Shown in pieces: positions 34,122 through 42,979 of a stretch of DNA of 64,000 nucleotides. The position numbers and the translations under genes were made by a program. Origin of the DNA: Halieaceae bacterium (GTDB lineage: Bacteria; Pseudomonadota; Gammaproteobacteria; Pseudomonadales; Halieaceae); the NCBI GenBank assembly GCA_026710905.1, contig JAPOQD010000029.1, positions 26,842-90,841 of the forward strand. The letters run 5' to 3'. The first letter of the stretch is position 1. The number at the start of each line of letters is the position of its first letter. Under the pieces are notes generated by a model. It was given only the letters and a program-made list of their open reading frames with translations, did no database searches and was not told the origin of the DNA.

Positions 34122-35086
34122 ATAGAGACCTGTCCACCGCCATTGCAGAACAACTCCGCACCGCGGATGCAGCTTCGCCGCTGCGTATCACCGGCGCCTG
34201 CTCCAAACCCTGGATGGCGCAAACCGGCGCCGGCCTGTTGCCGGTGGCCGCCCACCGGGGTGTGGTCGATTACACCCCCGGCGAACTGGTCATCAGTGTG
34301 CGCGCCGGTACCCCCCTGGCCGAGCTGGAGGCCGTGCTGGCGGAGCGGGGACAAATGCTGGGCGCGGAGTGCCCGAACTTTTCCAGCAACAGCACCATCG
34401 GCGGCGCCGTCGCCCTCGGCTGGTCCGGTTCCCGCAGCGGCTCGGCGGGACCACTGCGTGACTTCGTACTGGGCCTGCGCATGATCAATGGCCTCGGCGA
34501 AATTCTGCATTTCGGCGGCCGCGTGATGAAGAATGTGGCCGGCTTTGATGTACCCCGCCTGCTGGCCGGTTCCGTGGGCCGACTGGGGGTGATTCTGGAT
34601 GTATCCCTCAAAGTCCTGCCGCTGCCGGAGGCGGAACTGACCCTGTGCCGGGAGCTGGCCAGTGAGCAGGAGGCCGGCCTGCAGATTCGAAAGTTGCAAC
34701 AGCGGGCCCTGCCCCTGTCCGGCGCCGTGTACTACGCCGGCAAGCTATACCTGCGTTTTTCCGGCCGGCCGCGTGCCTTGCAACAGATCTCCATCGAGTT
34801 GCCTGGCGAGGAAATCGACAACAGCTTCTGGCAAGAACTCACCAGCTTGCGCCTGGCTTTTTTCTCCCCGGCGGCAAGCGGCGAATTGCATGACTGTCTT
34901 GGCGGCTCGTCATGGTTCCACCGGGACGGCTGCCTGTGGCGACGGCAGGGTGAAGCCGGTGCGGTGAACTTGCGCGATGGCCCAGGCCCGGCCGGCGGCA
35001 CGTTGGCCGCGCTGCAACAACGCCTGCACCAGGCCTTTGATCCACGCGGACTGTTCAACGCTCCGTTACAGGGCTCCAATCCGTGA
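34115..35086 (+). CDS. glcE: Glycolate oxidase subunit GlcE
   Basis: 323 residues. A shorter FAD-binding protein with SPLRITGACSKPWM and AECPNFSSNSTIGGAVALGW, the same FAD-binding type 4 fold as GlcD. The start fits the family (MRDRDLSTAIAEQL), yet the ATG lies within the inverted repeat of the inserted element, where only a weak GGTGAG precedes it at 2 bases. The element has replaced or rebuilt the translation start region. The 3' end overlaps glcF by GTGA. Confidence 0.93.
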   Translation: MRDRDLSTAIAEQLRTADAASPLRITGACSKPWMAQTGAGLLPVAAHRGVVDYTPGELVISVRAGTPLAELEAVLAERGQMLGAECPNFSSNSTIGGAVALGWSGSRSGSAGPLRDFVLGLRMINGLGEILHFGGRVMKNVAGFDVPRLLAGSVGRLGVILDVSLKVLPLPEAELTLCRELASEQEAGLQIRKLQQRALPLSGAVYYAGKLYLRFSGRPRALQQISIELPGEEIDNSFWQELTSLRLAFFSPAASGELHDCLGGSSWFHRDGCLWRRQGEAGAVNLRDGPGPAGGTLAALQQRLHQAFDPRGLFNAPLQGSNP

Positions 35087-36345
35087 AAACCACCTTGCCT
35101 GCCGGATTCCTGGACACGGAACGCGGGGCGGAAGCCAACCGCATTCTGCGCAGTTGTGTGCATTGCGGATTGTGCAATGCCACCTGCCCGACCTATCAGG
35201 TGGAGGCGAACGAGCTGGATGGCCCGCGGGGGCGTATCTATCTCATCAAGTCCATGTTGGAGGAAGCCGAGGTCTCCCCGGTAACCCGGCTTCACCTGGA
35301 CCGCTGTTTGACTTGCCGGGCTTGTGAAACCACCTGCCCCTCCGGTGTGGACTATCACAGTTTGCTGGACATTGGCCGTGAGGAAATCGACCGACGCCAG
35401 CCGCGGCCCTGGTGGCAGCGCTGTTGGCGGCGCCTGCTGCTGGCCTTCTTTTCGCGCCGTAAGCTGTTCAGCACAACGCTGCGCCTGGGCCGAATGCTGC
35501 GCCCCCTGGCGCCCCGGGCATTGGCCCATTATCTGACTCCGGAACGTGGCGCCGACTGGTCTTCACCGGCTACGGATTCAGCGCATAGAGTCATCCTGGT
35601 GCAGGGCTGTGTGCAACCCGGCTTGTCCCCATCGACCAACCGAGCCGCCGCTCACGTAATGGCTCATCTGAACATCGGCGCCATCGAGGCGGCGGGGGAA
35701 CAGTGCTGCGGCGCCATGGCCTGGCATATGGGCAAAACGGAGCAGGCGCTGGCTCAGGCCCGGGCCAATATCGACGCCTGGCTGCCGCATCTGCGAAACG
35801 GCGTGGAAGCCATCGTGATGACCGCTTCCGGTTGCAGTTTGTTCGTGCGGGACTATGCCCAGTTGCTAAGTAATGACCCCAGGTACGCTGAACCCGCGCG
35901 GCAGGCGGTGTCTTTGCTCAAGGACATATCCGAACTGCTGCTGGAGCAGGATTTGAGCAGTTTGCAGACAGGGCAGCCGGAAAGCCTCGCCTGGCAATGC
36001 CCCTGCACCGCTCAGCATGGACAGAATCTTGATGCCAGCACTCGGCAGGTATTTCAACGCCTGGGCTTCGAGGCGCCGGCGATCAAGGACGCTCATCTCT
36101 GTTGCGGCTCTGCGGGAACCTACTCCCTGCTGCAACCCGCCATGGCCGGCGAGTTACGCCGCCGCAAACTGGAAAACCTGCAGGCAGTCGGGGCGGGAAA
36201 AATAGTCACCGCCAATATCGGTTGCCAGATTCATCTATCCGCCGGCGCCCCCGCTCCGGTGCTGCACTGGATCGAATTTCTGGCGGAGCGCCTCCACACC
36301 CGGCACAAGCTTGAAATGGGAGATACACGGATACTGGCGAAATGA
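35083..36345 (+). CDS. glcF: Glycolate oxidase iron-sulfur subunit GlcF
   Basis: 420 residues, GTG start overlapping the glcE stop by 4 bases (GTGA). Two [4Fe-4S] motifs near the N-terminus: CVHCGLCNATCPTYQ and CLTCRACETTCPSGVDY. Two CCG domains follow, with GEQCCGAMAWHMG and HLCCGSAGTYSLLQP, as in the family. It accepts electrons from the flavin subunits and passes them to the respiratory chain. Together with GlcD and GlcE it is the complete core of glycolate oxidase; no GlcC regulator is nearby. Confidence 0.95.
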   Translation: MKTTLPAGFLDTERGAEANRILRSCVHCGLCNATCPTYQVEANELDGPRGRIYLIKSMLEEAEVSPVTRLHLDRCLTCRACETTCPSGVDYHSLLDIGREEIDRRQPRPWWQRCWRRLLLAFFSRRKLFSTTLRLGRMLRPLAPRALAHYLTPERGADWSSPATDSAHRVILVQGCVQPGLSPSTNRAAAHVMAHLNIGAIEAAGEQCCGAMAWHMGKTEQALAQARANIDAWLPHLRNGVEAIVMTASGCSLFVRDYAQLLSNDPRYAEPARQAVSLLKDISELLLEQDLSSLQTGQPESLAWQCPCTAQHGQNLDASTRQVFQRLGFEAPAIKDAHLCCGSAGTYSLLQPAMAGELRRRKLENLQAVGAGKIVTANIGCQIHLSAGAPAPVLHWIEFLAERLHTRHKLEMGDTRILAK

Positions 36346-36401
36346 AATATAACGAAATTAGGGAGCCCGGCGCCGCCGAGGTATTGCAAAGCAGTGATTG
36401 C

Positions 36402-37214
36402 TTATGTACCCCGGTTACTGTGCGTACCGGGATCAACGTCCCAGGCCTTTTCAGCGTCTGGATACTCATCGGGTCTGGGGAATCGGGTCAACTGCGCTCC
36501 GCCAGCCACTGGAATATTCACGCCGGTCACAAAGGCCGGGCCAGCAAGCCACAGCACCGCGTTCGCGTAATCCTTGGGATAGCCGAGATGGCCAAGAGGA
36601 ACTTCCCTGGTGAATGTTTCCATCATGCCGGGCGCACTCAGTATTTCTGCGCTCATATCTGACACAATCATGCCCGGCAAAATCGAGTTTACTCTGATGT
36701 TCTTTGGCCCATACTCGATAGCGGCATATCGCACCAGGCAGTCGCTGGCAGCCTTGGCGCAGGCATACGCAGCATGGGGGAAGACCGGGCGCTCCGTGGA
36801 TAAAGAAGTTATAAGGATAATGGAGCCGTCCTGCTCAATAGCAGCAGCCATATGCTTCACGAAATAGACATTGGCGTAATAGTTGACCTTGGTGGTTGTT
36901 TCCAGGTCGGGCTGCTCAATATCGCTAATCGTTTTCAATAAAGGCATTCCCGCAGCATTGACTGCGATATCCAGCTTTCCATACTCCCGAAGCGCAGTTT
37001 CAGCGACATTTTTAACCTGTTCTTCGCTGCTCACATCGCAAACGACGCCAACACCAGCGATTTTTTCCGCCAATCTTTCAATCGGTTCCTGACTACGGGC
37101 GCCAACCACCACTTTGCAACCCGCAGCCGCCAGTGCCTCGGCAATCCCCCAGCCAGAGCCAGCTTCGGCTGAGGCGCCCAACACAACTGCTACTTTGCCT
37201 TCCAGTTCACTCAT
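36402..37214 (-). CDS. Short-chain dehydrogenase/reductase
   Basis: 270 residues, a classical SDR. The cofactor region KVAVVLGASAEAGSGWGIAE has an unusual three-residue insertion in the glycine loop. NAAGMPLLKTISD follows, then the catalytic Ser in ILITSLSTERPVFPHAAY and Tyr/Lys in YACAKAA, then IRVNSILPGMIVSDM. The loop GARSQEPIERLAEKI suggests NADP. It is the first gene of the 37-63 kb catabolic island on this side. Its substrate is unknown; steroid- or terpenoid-like alcohols would be consistent with the surroundings. Confidence 0.88.
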   Translation of the reverse strand: MSELEGKVAVVLGASAEAGSGWGIAEALAAAGCKVVVGARSQEPIERLAEKIAGVGVVCDVSSEEQVKNVAETALREYGKLDIAVNAAGMPLLKTISDIEQPDLETTTKVNYYANVYFVKHMAAAIEQDGSIILITSLSTERPVFPHAAYACAKAASDCLVRYAAIEYGPKNIRVNSILPGMIVSDMSAEILSAPGMMETFTREVPLGHLGYPKDYANAVLWLAGPAFVTGVNIPVAGGAQLTRFPRPDEYPDAEKAWDVDPGTHSNRGT

Positions 37215-37243
37215 TTTATTTCTCTTGTCGTAATTCGCTTGAT

Positions 37244-37287
37244 GAAAAAAGGGTCAGGATGAAAAAAGGGGTCAGACCCCTTTTTTT
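37244..37287. repeat. GGGGTCAGACCCC hairpin repeat
   Basis: AAAAAAGGGGTCAGACC continuing into CCTTTTTTT at 37262-37287, preceded by a partial copy AAAAAAGGGTCAGG. The hairpin has A/T tracts on both sides and would work as a terminator for the DUF1254/1214 gene's upstream neighbour or as a boundary between two minus-strand genes. It belongs to the same family as the copies at 25144, 38690, 40112 and 51163. Confidence 0.65.
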
Positions 37288-37338
37288 CTGCAGGTTGGTA
37301 GCACAACAAACACCATACGCCAGAGCCAATAAGGTAGA

Positions 37339-38613
37339 TTACCAGTAACGACGCTTGTGCCTGGCGGATGCAGCCTTTCTTATTTCAAGAAGCCTCTGTT
37401 CGGGTGTGACTGTGGTCGTATCTGCAGGCAGATACTCGTTGAGTTCTGCAAATTTAATTAATTCAACCTGCGGTTCCCTATCAGGTTGGCAGTTGATCCA
37501 GCGCATCAATACATAACCTCTGTCAAAATCGTTCAGGTCTATCCAGTTTTTTGCGCCAGGATCACGATGGGAAAAAACAATGCGCGTCAGGCCATCGCCG
37601 TCGGACCGATCGATGTGGCCATTGAATGAACTCTGGGTACGCATGAAATCGTGCGTCTGCCACAACATGTCCGTTGTCTGCACGTTCCAGTAGTCACATT
37701 GTTCGGGCAGCCTGACGGTAACGATCATTGCCTCGTCAGCCGCCACATCGTACAGCCCGTGCTGATAGACCTGCCCGGTAACGCCGCCTTCATCCGCCCA
37801 GTCGGGAATCACAAAGCGATTGATCACCCCTTGCTTAACCAGTACGCCGGGCAAATCGAGCCAGGCAGCAGAACTGTATTTCACGTAATCGACTATCGCC
37901 TGCAATTCGCTGTGCGCATCGGGATATCGTTTCGGCGTTGGCTCTCCGGCAACCTTTTCGATGACCATGTTTGCAGCGATCTCATCCGGATGATAGGCAA
38001 TCTGCCGTGTGACAAAAAAATTGACGCGCTCATCCAGTTCTATCCAGTTACCTTTGTAACCCGCCGGTATTTTAGTCCCGAGTAGAATTTCAAAACTCCC
38101 ATCGGCGGCAACGTCAATTTCGTCAAACGTCTTTTTTTGCAGCACCCCCCCGACCTTTTCAGCAAAACCAAAGTAGTCGTAGCCCAATTGAAAATCCAGT
38201 GCATAAACCGTTCCCCGGTTTCCGTAAATGCGGTAGGTGTTACTGGTGTCGATGCTGGTAAAGTAATAAACAGTGTCGGGATTGGGGCCAGCGATATTAA
38301 ACGTATGATTGACGTAGGGAGTGAATTCCGGGAAATCAGGATCACTGGCCACAATGAGGCTGTAAGCCTGCGCGAGTGTCATAAACAGATACCCTGGTAC
38401 ACGCTCCGGTGCATAGGGAACCATCGGGTTTTCAAGAAAGTTCCCTGTGTCCTTCAGTAAGTCGAGGTAGTGCTCCCACTGTCCCTGGGCCTCTTCCAGT
38501 AGTTTGGACCTGTTATCTTCTGCCGCTGCAACTGTATTAAGACAGAACGTGTACACCATAGTGAGTACTATGATTGTGGCCAGCTTATGAAAAGCATCGA
38601 AAATATTTATCAT
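37339..38613 (-). CDS. Secreted DUF1254/DUF1214-domain protein
   Basis: 424 residues with a signal peptide (LATIIVLTMVYTFCLNTVAA, cleaved after AAA-E). The C-terminal half is DUF1214-like: TVRLPEQCDYWNVQTTDMLW, SFNGHIDRSDGDGLTRIVFS and NWIDLNDFDRGYVLMRW. The central part has NPDTVYYFTSIDTSNTYRIYG, the DUF1254-like portion. The function of these domains is not known; they are frequent in genomes that degrade steroids and other hydrophobic compounds. A GAGGGGAAC site precedes the ATG. Two tandem hairpin repeats lie just upstream. Confidence 0.78.
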   Translation of the reverse strand: MINIFDAFHKLATIIVLTMVYTFCLNTVAAAEDNRSKLLEEAQGQWEHYLDLLKDTGNFLENPMVPYAPERVPGYLFMTLAQAYSLIVASDPDFPEFTPYVNHTFNIAGPNPDTVYYFTSIDTSNTYRIYGNRGTVYALDFQLGYDYFGFAEKVGGVLQKKTFDEIDVAADGSFEILLGTKIPAGYKGNWIELDERVNFFVTRQIAYHPDEIAANMVIEKVAGEPTPKRYPDAHSELQAIVDYVKYSSAAWLDLPGVLVKQGVINRFVIPDWADEGGVTGQVYQHGLYDVAADEAMIVTVRLPEQCDYWNVQTTDMLWQTHDFMRTQSSFNGHIDRSDGDGLTRIVFSHRDPGAKNWIDLNDFDRGYVLMRWINCQPDREPQVELIKFAELNEYLPADTTTVTPEQRLLEIRKAASARHKRRYW

Positions 38614-38689
38614 AATGTTCCCCTCTTCAGGGACGATAAAGCCCCGAGGTCGTTACAACAGCGCGCTGGGCTTTTCGGGTCCGTAATCA

Positions 38690-38789
38690 GAAAAAAGGGG
38701 TCAGACCCCTTTTTTACCCGAACGATCAAAGGCTAAGCGGAAAAAAGGGGTCAGACCCCTTTTTTACCCGAACGATCAAAGGCTAAGCG
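38690..38789. repeat. Tandem duplication of a 50-base hairpin unit
   Basis: The 50-base unit (an AAAAAAGGGGTCAGACC hairpin continuing into CCTTTTTT, then ACCCGAACGATCAAAGGC and TAAGCG) is repeated head to tail, 38690-38739 and 38740-38789, with no mismatch that I can see. The hairpins lie between the divergent starts of the DUF1254/1214 and sulfotransferase genes, not after genes. The perfect identity suggests a recent duplication by slippage or unequal exchange. Confidence 0.75.
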
Positions 38790-38880
38790 AAAACAGGTCG
38801 GATCAGGGCTCAATAGCTTCAAGACACCAACATGGCGTAACCTGCTAAAGTAGAGCGATTCGCTGGAGCCTTTGGCCAAT

Positions 38881-40038
38881 ATGAAACCATTTACTGTAAA
38901 CGATTTGTTGGAAACCGCAAAACAACGCGCCGGTTTGGCTGACTTTGGCCCCGGCGAATTTGTGGAAGGCCTGGCCGTGCTGGTCAACGGGCTCAACAAC
39001 GATGTAAAAGTTGTCGAAGACCGCCGGGATAACCTGAGAGACTGGTTAATCAATTTGCTGGTCAACCGACTGCGATTTCAGCATGACCTGATACTGCACC
39101 CGGAAATTCTGGATGAAGATTTGGGTACCCCGGCAATTATCACCTCCATGCCCAGGACTGCCAGCACCAAGCTGCACCGAATGTTAGCCGCCTCAAACGA
39201 TTTTCAGGTGTTGAAGTTCTGGCACGTTCACATGTTCGCCCGCATCCCCGACATGGCAGATGGCGGCAAGTCGCAACGGATTAAGGAAACACAAGAATTC
39301 GAGCGATGGATGTATGAAGTATGTCCACAAATGCTCAACGGCCATCCTCAGTTTACTTACGAAGCAGAAGAGGATTCCTACTTGAATGAGTGCACGTTCA
39401 AGCTGCAAATGTTGGCTGGCCGGTTTGGTAGCGAAACCTATCAGAATTGGTTGGCGACCGTTGATGTTTCCTCAAGCTACGCGTACCTGCGAACGCAGCT
39501 TCAGTATTTACAATGGCAGAATAAAGCACAGGCAGACAAGCCCTGGCTGTTAAAAGCGCCAGGAAATTTTGGTATGGAGCAACGACTTTTCGATTTATAT
39601 GGTGGTGCACGGTTTGTCATGACCCATCGTGATCCGGTCAAGTGCATCCCTTCAATTTCTTCGGTTGTTTTGGGTACTCGGGAGCTGTTTCTTGAGCAAA
39701 CCACCTATGAAAAAGCGGGACTTGATATGTCAAACTTTTTCTCTCACCAGGTCCAGGAGCATATGAGGTGGCGTGATGAAAATCCCGATTTACCTATACT
39801 TGATCTTGGCTTTGATGAAATTACCTTTGATGGGATATCGGCAGTTCGAAAACTTTATAACTTCCTTGATATATCGCTGTCGGTTGAGGCCGAGAATGCC
39901 ATGCTGGCCTGGGAGCGCAACAATGCCAAGGGAAAACATGGTACTCACAAATACTCCATTGAGGGATCAGGCCTGACCGAGGAAGGCACTAAAAAGGATT
40001 ATGAGGAATACATACAAAGATATTCAGATTATTTTTAA
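38881..40038 (+). CDS. Sulfotransferase-family protein
   Basis: About 385 residues from the ATG at 38881 (a TTG at 38872 is an alternative). The PAPS 5'-phosphosulfate-binding loop is TSMPRTASTKLHRMLAAS near residues 89-106. The 3'-phosphate-binding region is FVMTHRDPVKCIPSISSVV. Sulfates a hydroxyl, carbohydrate or steroid-like acceptor using PAPS. This group of long bacterial sulfotransferases is often found with CoA ligases and acyl-CoA dehydrogenases. Here it is divergent from the DUF1254/1214 gene and convergent with a kinase-like gene. Confidence 0.85.
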   Translation: MKPFTVNDLLETAKQRAGLADFGPGEFVEGLAVLVNGLNNDVKVVEDRRDNLRDWLINLLVNRLRFQHDLILHPEILDEDLGTPAIITSMPRTASTKLHRMLAASNDFQVLKFWHVHMFARIPDMADGGKSQRIKETQEFERWMYEVCPQMLNGHPQFTYEAEEDSYLNECTFKLQMLAGRFGSETYQNWLATVDVSSSYAYLRTQLQYLQWQNKAQADKPWLLKAPGNFGMEQRLFDLYGGARFVMTHRDPVKCIPSISSVVLGTRELFLEQTTYEKAGLDMSNFFSHQVQEHMRWRDENPDLPILDLGFDEITFDGISAVRKLYNFLDISLSVEAENAMLAWERNNAKGKHGTHKYSIEGSGLTEEGTKKDYEEYIQRYSDYF

Positions 40039-40046
40039 TTTCTATT

Positions 40047-40104
40047 GTAACTACTCACGCCACCACAGGTTGTAGGGGCCGCGCATGCGCGGCCCGCGAG
40101 CCCT
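40047..40104. repeat. GTAACTACTC-type repeat with a CGCATGCG palindrome
   Basis: GTAACTACTCACGCC at 40047 is followed by GGGGCCGCGCATGCGCGGCC and CGCGAGCC. The left end matches the element at 51831-51919 and the palindrome matches the one at about 7034-7053. It lies after the sulfotransferase stop. No matching right end is seen, so this is a partial or rearranged copy. Confidence 0.55.
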
Positions 40105-40111
40105 GTGCCCG

Positions 40112-40200
40112 AAAAAAGGGGTCAGAGCCCTTTAATCCCTTCGGTTACTCGGCGGGGCCTTTCACCTGGGATTAGATTAAAGGGCTCTGACCCCTTTTTT
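40112..40200. repeat. REPIN-like inverted repeat pair
   Basis: AAAAAAGGGGTCAGAGCCC continuing into TTTAAT (25 bases, 40112-40136) is repeated exactly in inverse orientation at 40176-40200, with a 39-base spacer. Each arm holds its own shorter palindrome. The structure fits REPINs, paired REP sequences in inverted orientation. It stands between two convergent genes and ends in T tracts on both strands, so it can also terminate transcription. Confidence 0.75.
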
Positions 40201-40210
40201 TACTACCTGG

Positions 40211-41245
40211 CTACAGGGATTCTATTACTTCCAATGCATTCGACGCCCTGATCGCCTCACAGGACCGGTTGAACATCGACACAAAGAGCTCTTTGCCCCG
40301 AGCATCCACATCGACAGAGGCGCTGGCACTCACCACAACGTGGACGGGATAAAAAAGGTTTCTGCGATAGTCGTCTATACACTCATGCAGACTGAAGTCG
40401 GTCACACCTTGCGCCAGCAAAGTTTCGTGATAGTGCATCAGCAGTTCTATTTCGTGTGCCTTGCGAAGCTCGGGTAGTAAACTGGTGCCGAGACAATGAC
40501 CCAAGTCTCTGCCACCGCCGCTCAACATACCCACCCAGTCGATTGTAACCATCGCCTGCTCGCCATTCCGTTGACCGAATAGCATGTTGTCGCCCCGAAA
40601 ATCACAATGTGCAGCCACCTGATTCTTGCACTCGAGGGAATAACGCCAGTAAGCCTGCGCTTTTTCGGCCAGGCGATTGAGGATCTCGATATTTGCACTG
40701 GACAAATCAGCGCCAAAACGCTCCACAAAAGCGGGTTTGAGCTGCATCATAGCCTGAGCAAAGGCATCCGCCGTCGTTGCGTCGAGCTTCGCCCAGTGGC
40801 AGTTTTCCATACCTTTGCCCTGCCAGGTCGACGCGTGAAGGCCGGCGAGCTCCTGCATAGCGAGCCGGCTCTGCGCCAGGCTTAATCCCTGAAGTTGATC
40901 TGCCTGCACTAACGGGGCCGCATCCTCGAGTAACAACACAAAGGCGGAATTGTCGTCGGAGATTTCGGCGACGTAGCAACGGGGCGTGCAGATATTGACC
41001 CAGTGTGCGAGTTGTTGATAGAACCCCACTTCGTAGCGATACATCCCGCCTTCCGCTGCATTCTCGCGGGCGCTTTTGTGCTCGGTGGCCATCTTGAGAA
41101 ACAGGGAGTGCGGCAGTGAATCGTCATCGTGTTCATATCGAGGAGACAGACGGCTGCTGCTGCCGTAGTAACCCGCGATAATCGGGTCAACTTCCACGTC
41201 GACAACGGTTGCCTTGATTCCTGCTGCTGCCAGGGTGTCTGACAA
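40211..41245 (-). CDS. Phosphotransferase, ecdysteroid-kinase-like (EcKL/APH fold)
   Basis: 344 residues from a TTG. The catalytic loop VAAHCDFRGDNMLFG and the metal-binding VTIDWVGMLSGGGRDLGHCL place it in the APH fold near the ecdysteroid-kinase/CHK group. The family's N-terminal segment appears upstream of the TTG: the same frame reads LIDIIVNREQITPAW directly before it, and is open to a TAG. That stretch has no ATG, GTG or TTG, only CTG at 41290 with AGG 8 bases before it, or ATC/ATT. The true start is therefore probably non-standard. It follows the acyl-CoA ligase gene (gap about 80 bases) and may phosphorylate a steroid- or terpenoid-like alcohol. Confidence 0.82.
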   Translation of the reverse strand: MSDTLAAAGIKATVVDVEVDPIIAGYYGSSSRLSPRYEHDDDSLPHSLFLKMATEHKSARENAAEGGMYRYEVGFYQQLAHWVNICTPRCYVAEISDDNSAFVLLLEDAAPLVQADQLQGLSLAQSRLAMQELAGLHASTWQGKGMENCHWAKLDATTADAFAQAMMQLKPAFVERFGADLSSANIEILNRLAEKAQAYWRYSLECKNQVAAHCDFRGDNMLFGQRNGEQAMVTIDWVGMLSGGGRDLGHCLGTSLLPELRKAHEIELLMHYHETLLAQGVTDFSLHECIDDYRRNLFYPVHVVVSASASVDVDARGKELFVSMFNRSCEAIRASNALEVIESL

Positions 41246-41324
41246 CCATGCCGGCGTTATCTGCTCGCGGTTTACAATGATGTCGATCAGGTCTTTTACC
41301 TATTTGAAAGCGCTTTTTATCGTC

Positions 41325-42926
41325 TTACGCGTCGGCTCGTCTCTTTATGTCGATGCCGGCAGCAACTCGATCCCATTCATTTGTCCTCGGAAGGTCGCGC
41401 AATTTAGCCTTCTGCACTCGCATCGTATGGGTCTTCGGTAGTTCACTGATTATTTCAATGTATCTCGGAACCATATAACGCGGCATCATCTCGGCCGCGA
41501 ACTTCACGACGTCTTCAGGATCGATATCACAACCTTCAGCAGGCACCAGGAACACCTTGATCTCGTCTTCAATGTTGTCGGCTGGTACAGCGATCGCAGC
41601 GCATTCAGCAACGTGAGCATGTGCTGCAATCTGCATTTCCACTTCAAAGGAAGAGACATTCTCGCCGCTTTTGCGAATGGCATCCTTGCGTCTATCAATG
41701 AAGTAGTAATTACCATTCGCATCCAGTTGCAATACATCGCCGGTATGAAACCAGCCGCCGCGCCAGGCTTCTTCGGTCGCATCCGGACGATTCAGATAAC
41801 CTGCATTCATGGTATGCGGCGCCTTGGTGCGAAGAAGCAGTTCGCCTGCCTTTCCAACGGGAACATCCTCGTCATTTTCGTCCACCAGCCGAGCCTCGTA
41901 GTATGGCCAACCCTCTCGAAGCCGGCCACAGCTTTCTGGTGAAACGATTTTCCAATCGAGGGCCATGATGGGGTTGCTGGTTTCCGTCATGTTGTAACCG
42001 GTGCTGGTCACAACGCCAAAGCGCTGATTGAACTGTTCGACGTTCGGCAATACCGGCGCCATCAGGACGTAGTTTAACGAATGTGAACGATCATCGGGTC
42101 TTACTGGCTCGCTCATCAGGAAATGCGCCATAGCGCCAATCAGCAAGGTAAGCGTACAGGCGTATTGATCAATATCTGCCCAAAAGTCCTGAGTTCTGAA
42201 CGAGGGTCGCATGACAAATCGACCACCCAGGGATGCCATCCACAACGGCTGGCTTCTACCGGGGATATGGTTTGATGCGCCCGTGTAGTAATAGGCATCC
42301 GAGTCGTCGAACGGAGAGACATCTATTGAGGCGGCTATCGAGTTCAACTGGCCCCAGGTTATCAGCACCCCTTTCGAAGGTCCGGTGGTTCCGGATGTAT
42401 ATAAAACACAGGCGATATCCTTGGGCTGTGGCAGATGAAAACTGCTGATTACATCTGCCTGGCCAATCAATTGCCGCCGGGTGACGAGCCCAAAAGCAGA
42501 TTCGGGCGACTTTTCACTGGATTGCAGGATAACGATGCGTTCGAGATGCTCAAGTCTGTCGGCGACATCTTCTATGTACCGATGAAACTGATCAGCAACG
42601 ACAATAACCCTGGAACGGCTGTCGTTTAATGCGTGAACCAGGGATTCACCACGCAACAACGGGCTAAGTGGCACTTCTATCCCTTGAATCAGCGCCGCAC
42701 CGAGCCACACATGCTGGCTGTCCAGACAATTCTCCATCATCGTGGCGACCATATCTCCCTCACCCACGCCAGACTGCTGGAGTGCATTGGCCCACTTCAA
42801 AGCCAGCTCACGTGACTGCGCAAAGGTCAGCTCATCGCCACAGACATCCTGCATCCACATTTTGTCCGGTGTCTCTTCTGCCCGCCGAAAAAGAACATGC
42901 AAATACGTTTTCTCAGTATCGATCAT
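41325..42926 (-). CDS. AMP-forming acyl-CoA synthetase
   Basis: About 533 residues from the ATG at 42926, which is preceded by AGGAAAG; the open frame extends to 42983. The phosphate loop is CVLYTSGTTGPSKGVLITW, then TSTGYNMTETSNP, GWFHTGDVLQLDANGNYYF and DRRKDAIRKSGENVSSFEVE. The catalytic lysine near KTHTMRVQKAKLRDLP is in an unusual context for the family, so the second half-reaction motif is divergent. The overall pattern is like the crotonobetaine/carnitine-CoA ligase (CaiC) group. Downstream of the single-chain carboxylase gene on the same strand, it is the likely activating enzyme of the island. Confidence 0.88.
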   Translation of the reverse strand: MIDTEKTYLHVLFRRAEETPDKMWMQDVCGDELTFAQSRELALKWANALQQSGVGEGDMVATMMENCLDSQHVWLGAALIQGIEVPLSPLLRGESLVHALNDSRSRVIVVADQFHRYIEDVADRLEHLERIVILQSSEKSPESAFGLVTRRQLIGQADVISSFHLPQPKDIACVLYTSGTTGPSKGVLITWGQLNSIAASIDVSPFDDSDAYYYTGASNHIPGRSQPLWMASLGGRFVMRPSFRTQDFWADIDQYACTLTLLIGAMAHFLMSEPVRPDDRSHSLNYVLMAPVLPNVEQFNQRFGVVTSTGYNMTETSNPIMALDWKIVSPESCGRLREGWPYYEARLVDENDEDVPVGKAGELLLRTKAPHTMNAGYLNRPDATEEAWRGGWFHTGDVLQLDANGNYYFIDRRKDAIRKSGENVSSFEVEMQIAAHAHVAECAAIAVPADNIEDEIKVFLVPAEGCDIDPEDVVKFAAEMMPRYMVPRYIEIISELPKTHTMRVQKAKLRDLPRTNEWDRVAAGIDIKRRADA

Positions 42927-42979
42927 ATGGCTTTCCTTTTTGGTTGGCGCCCCGTTAACTCGAATTTCCGCCGGAATTT

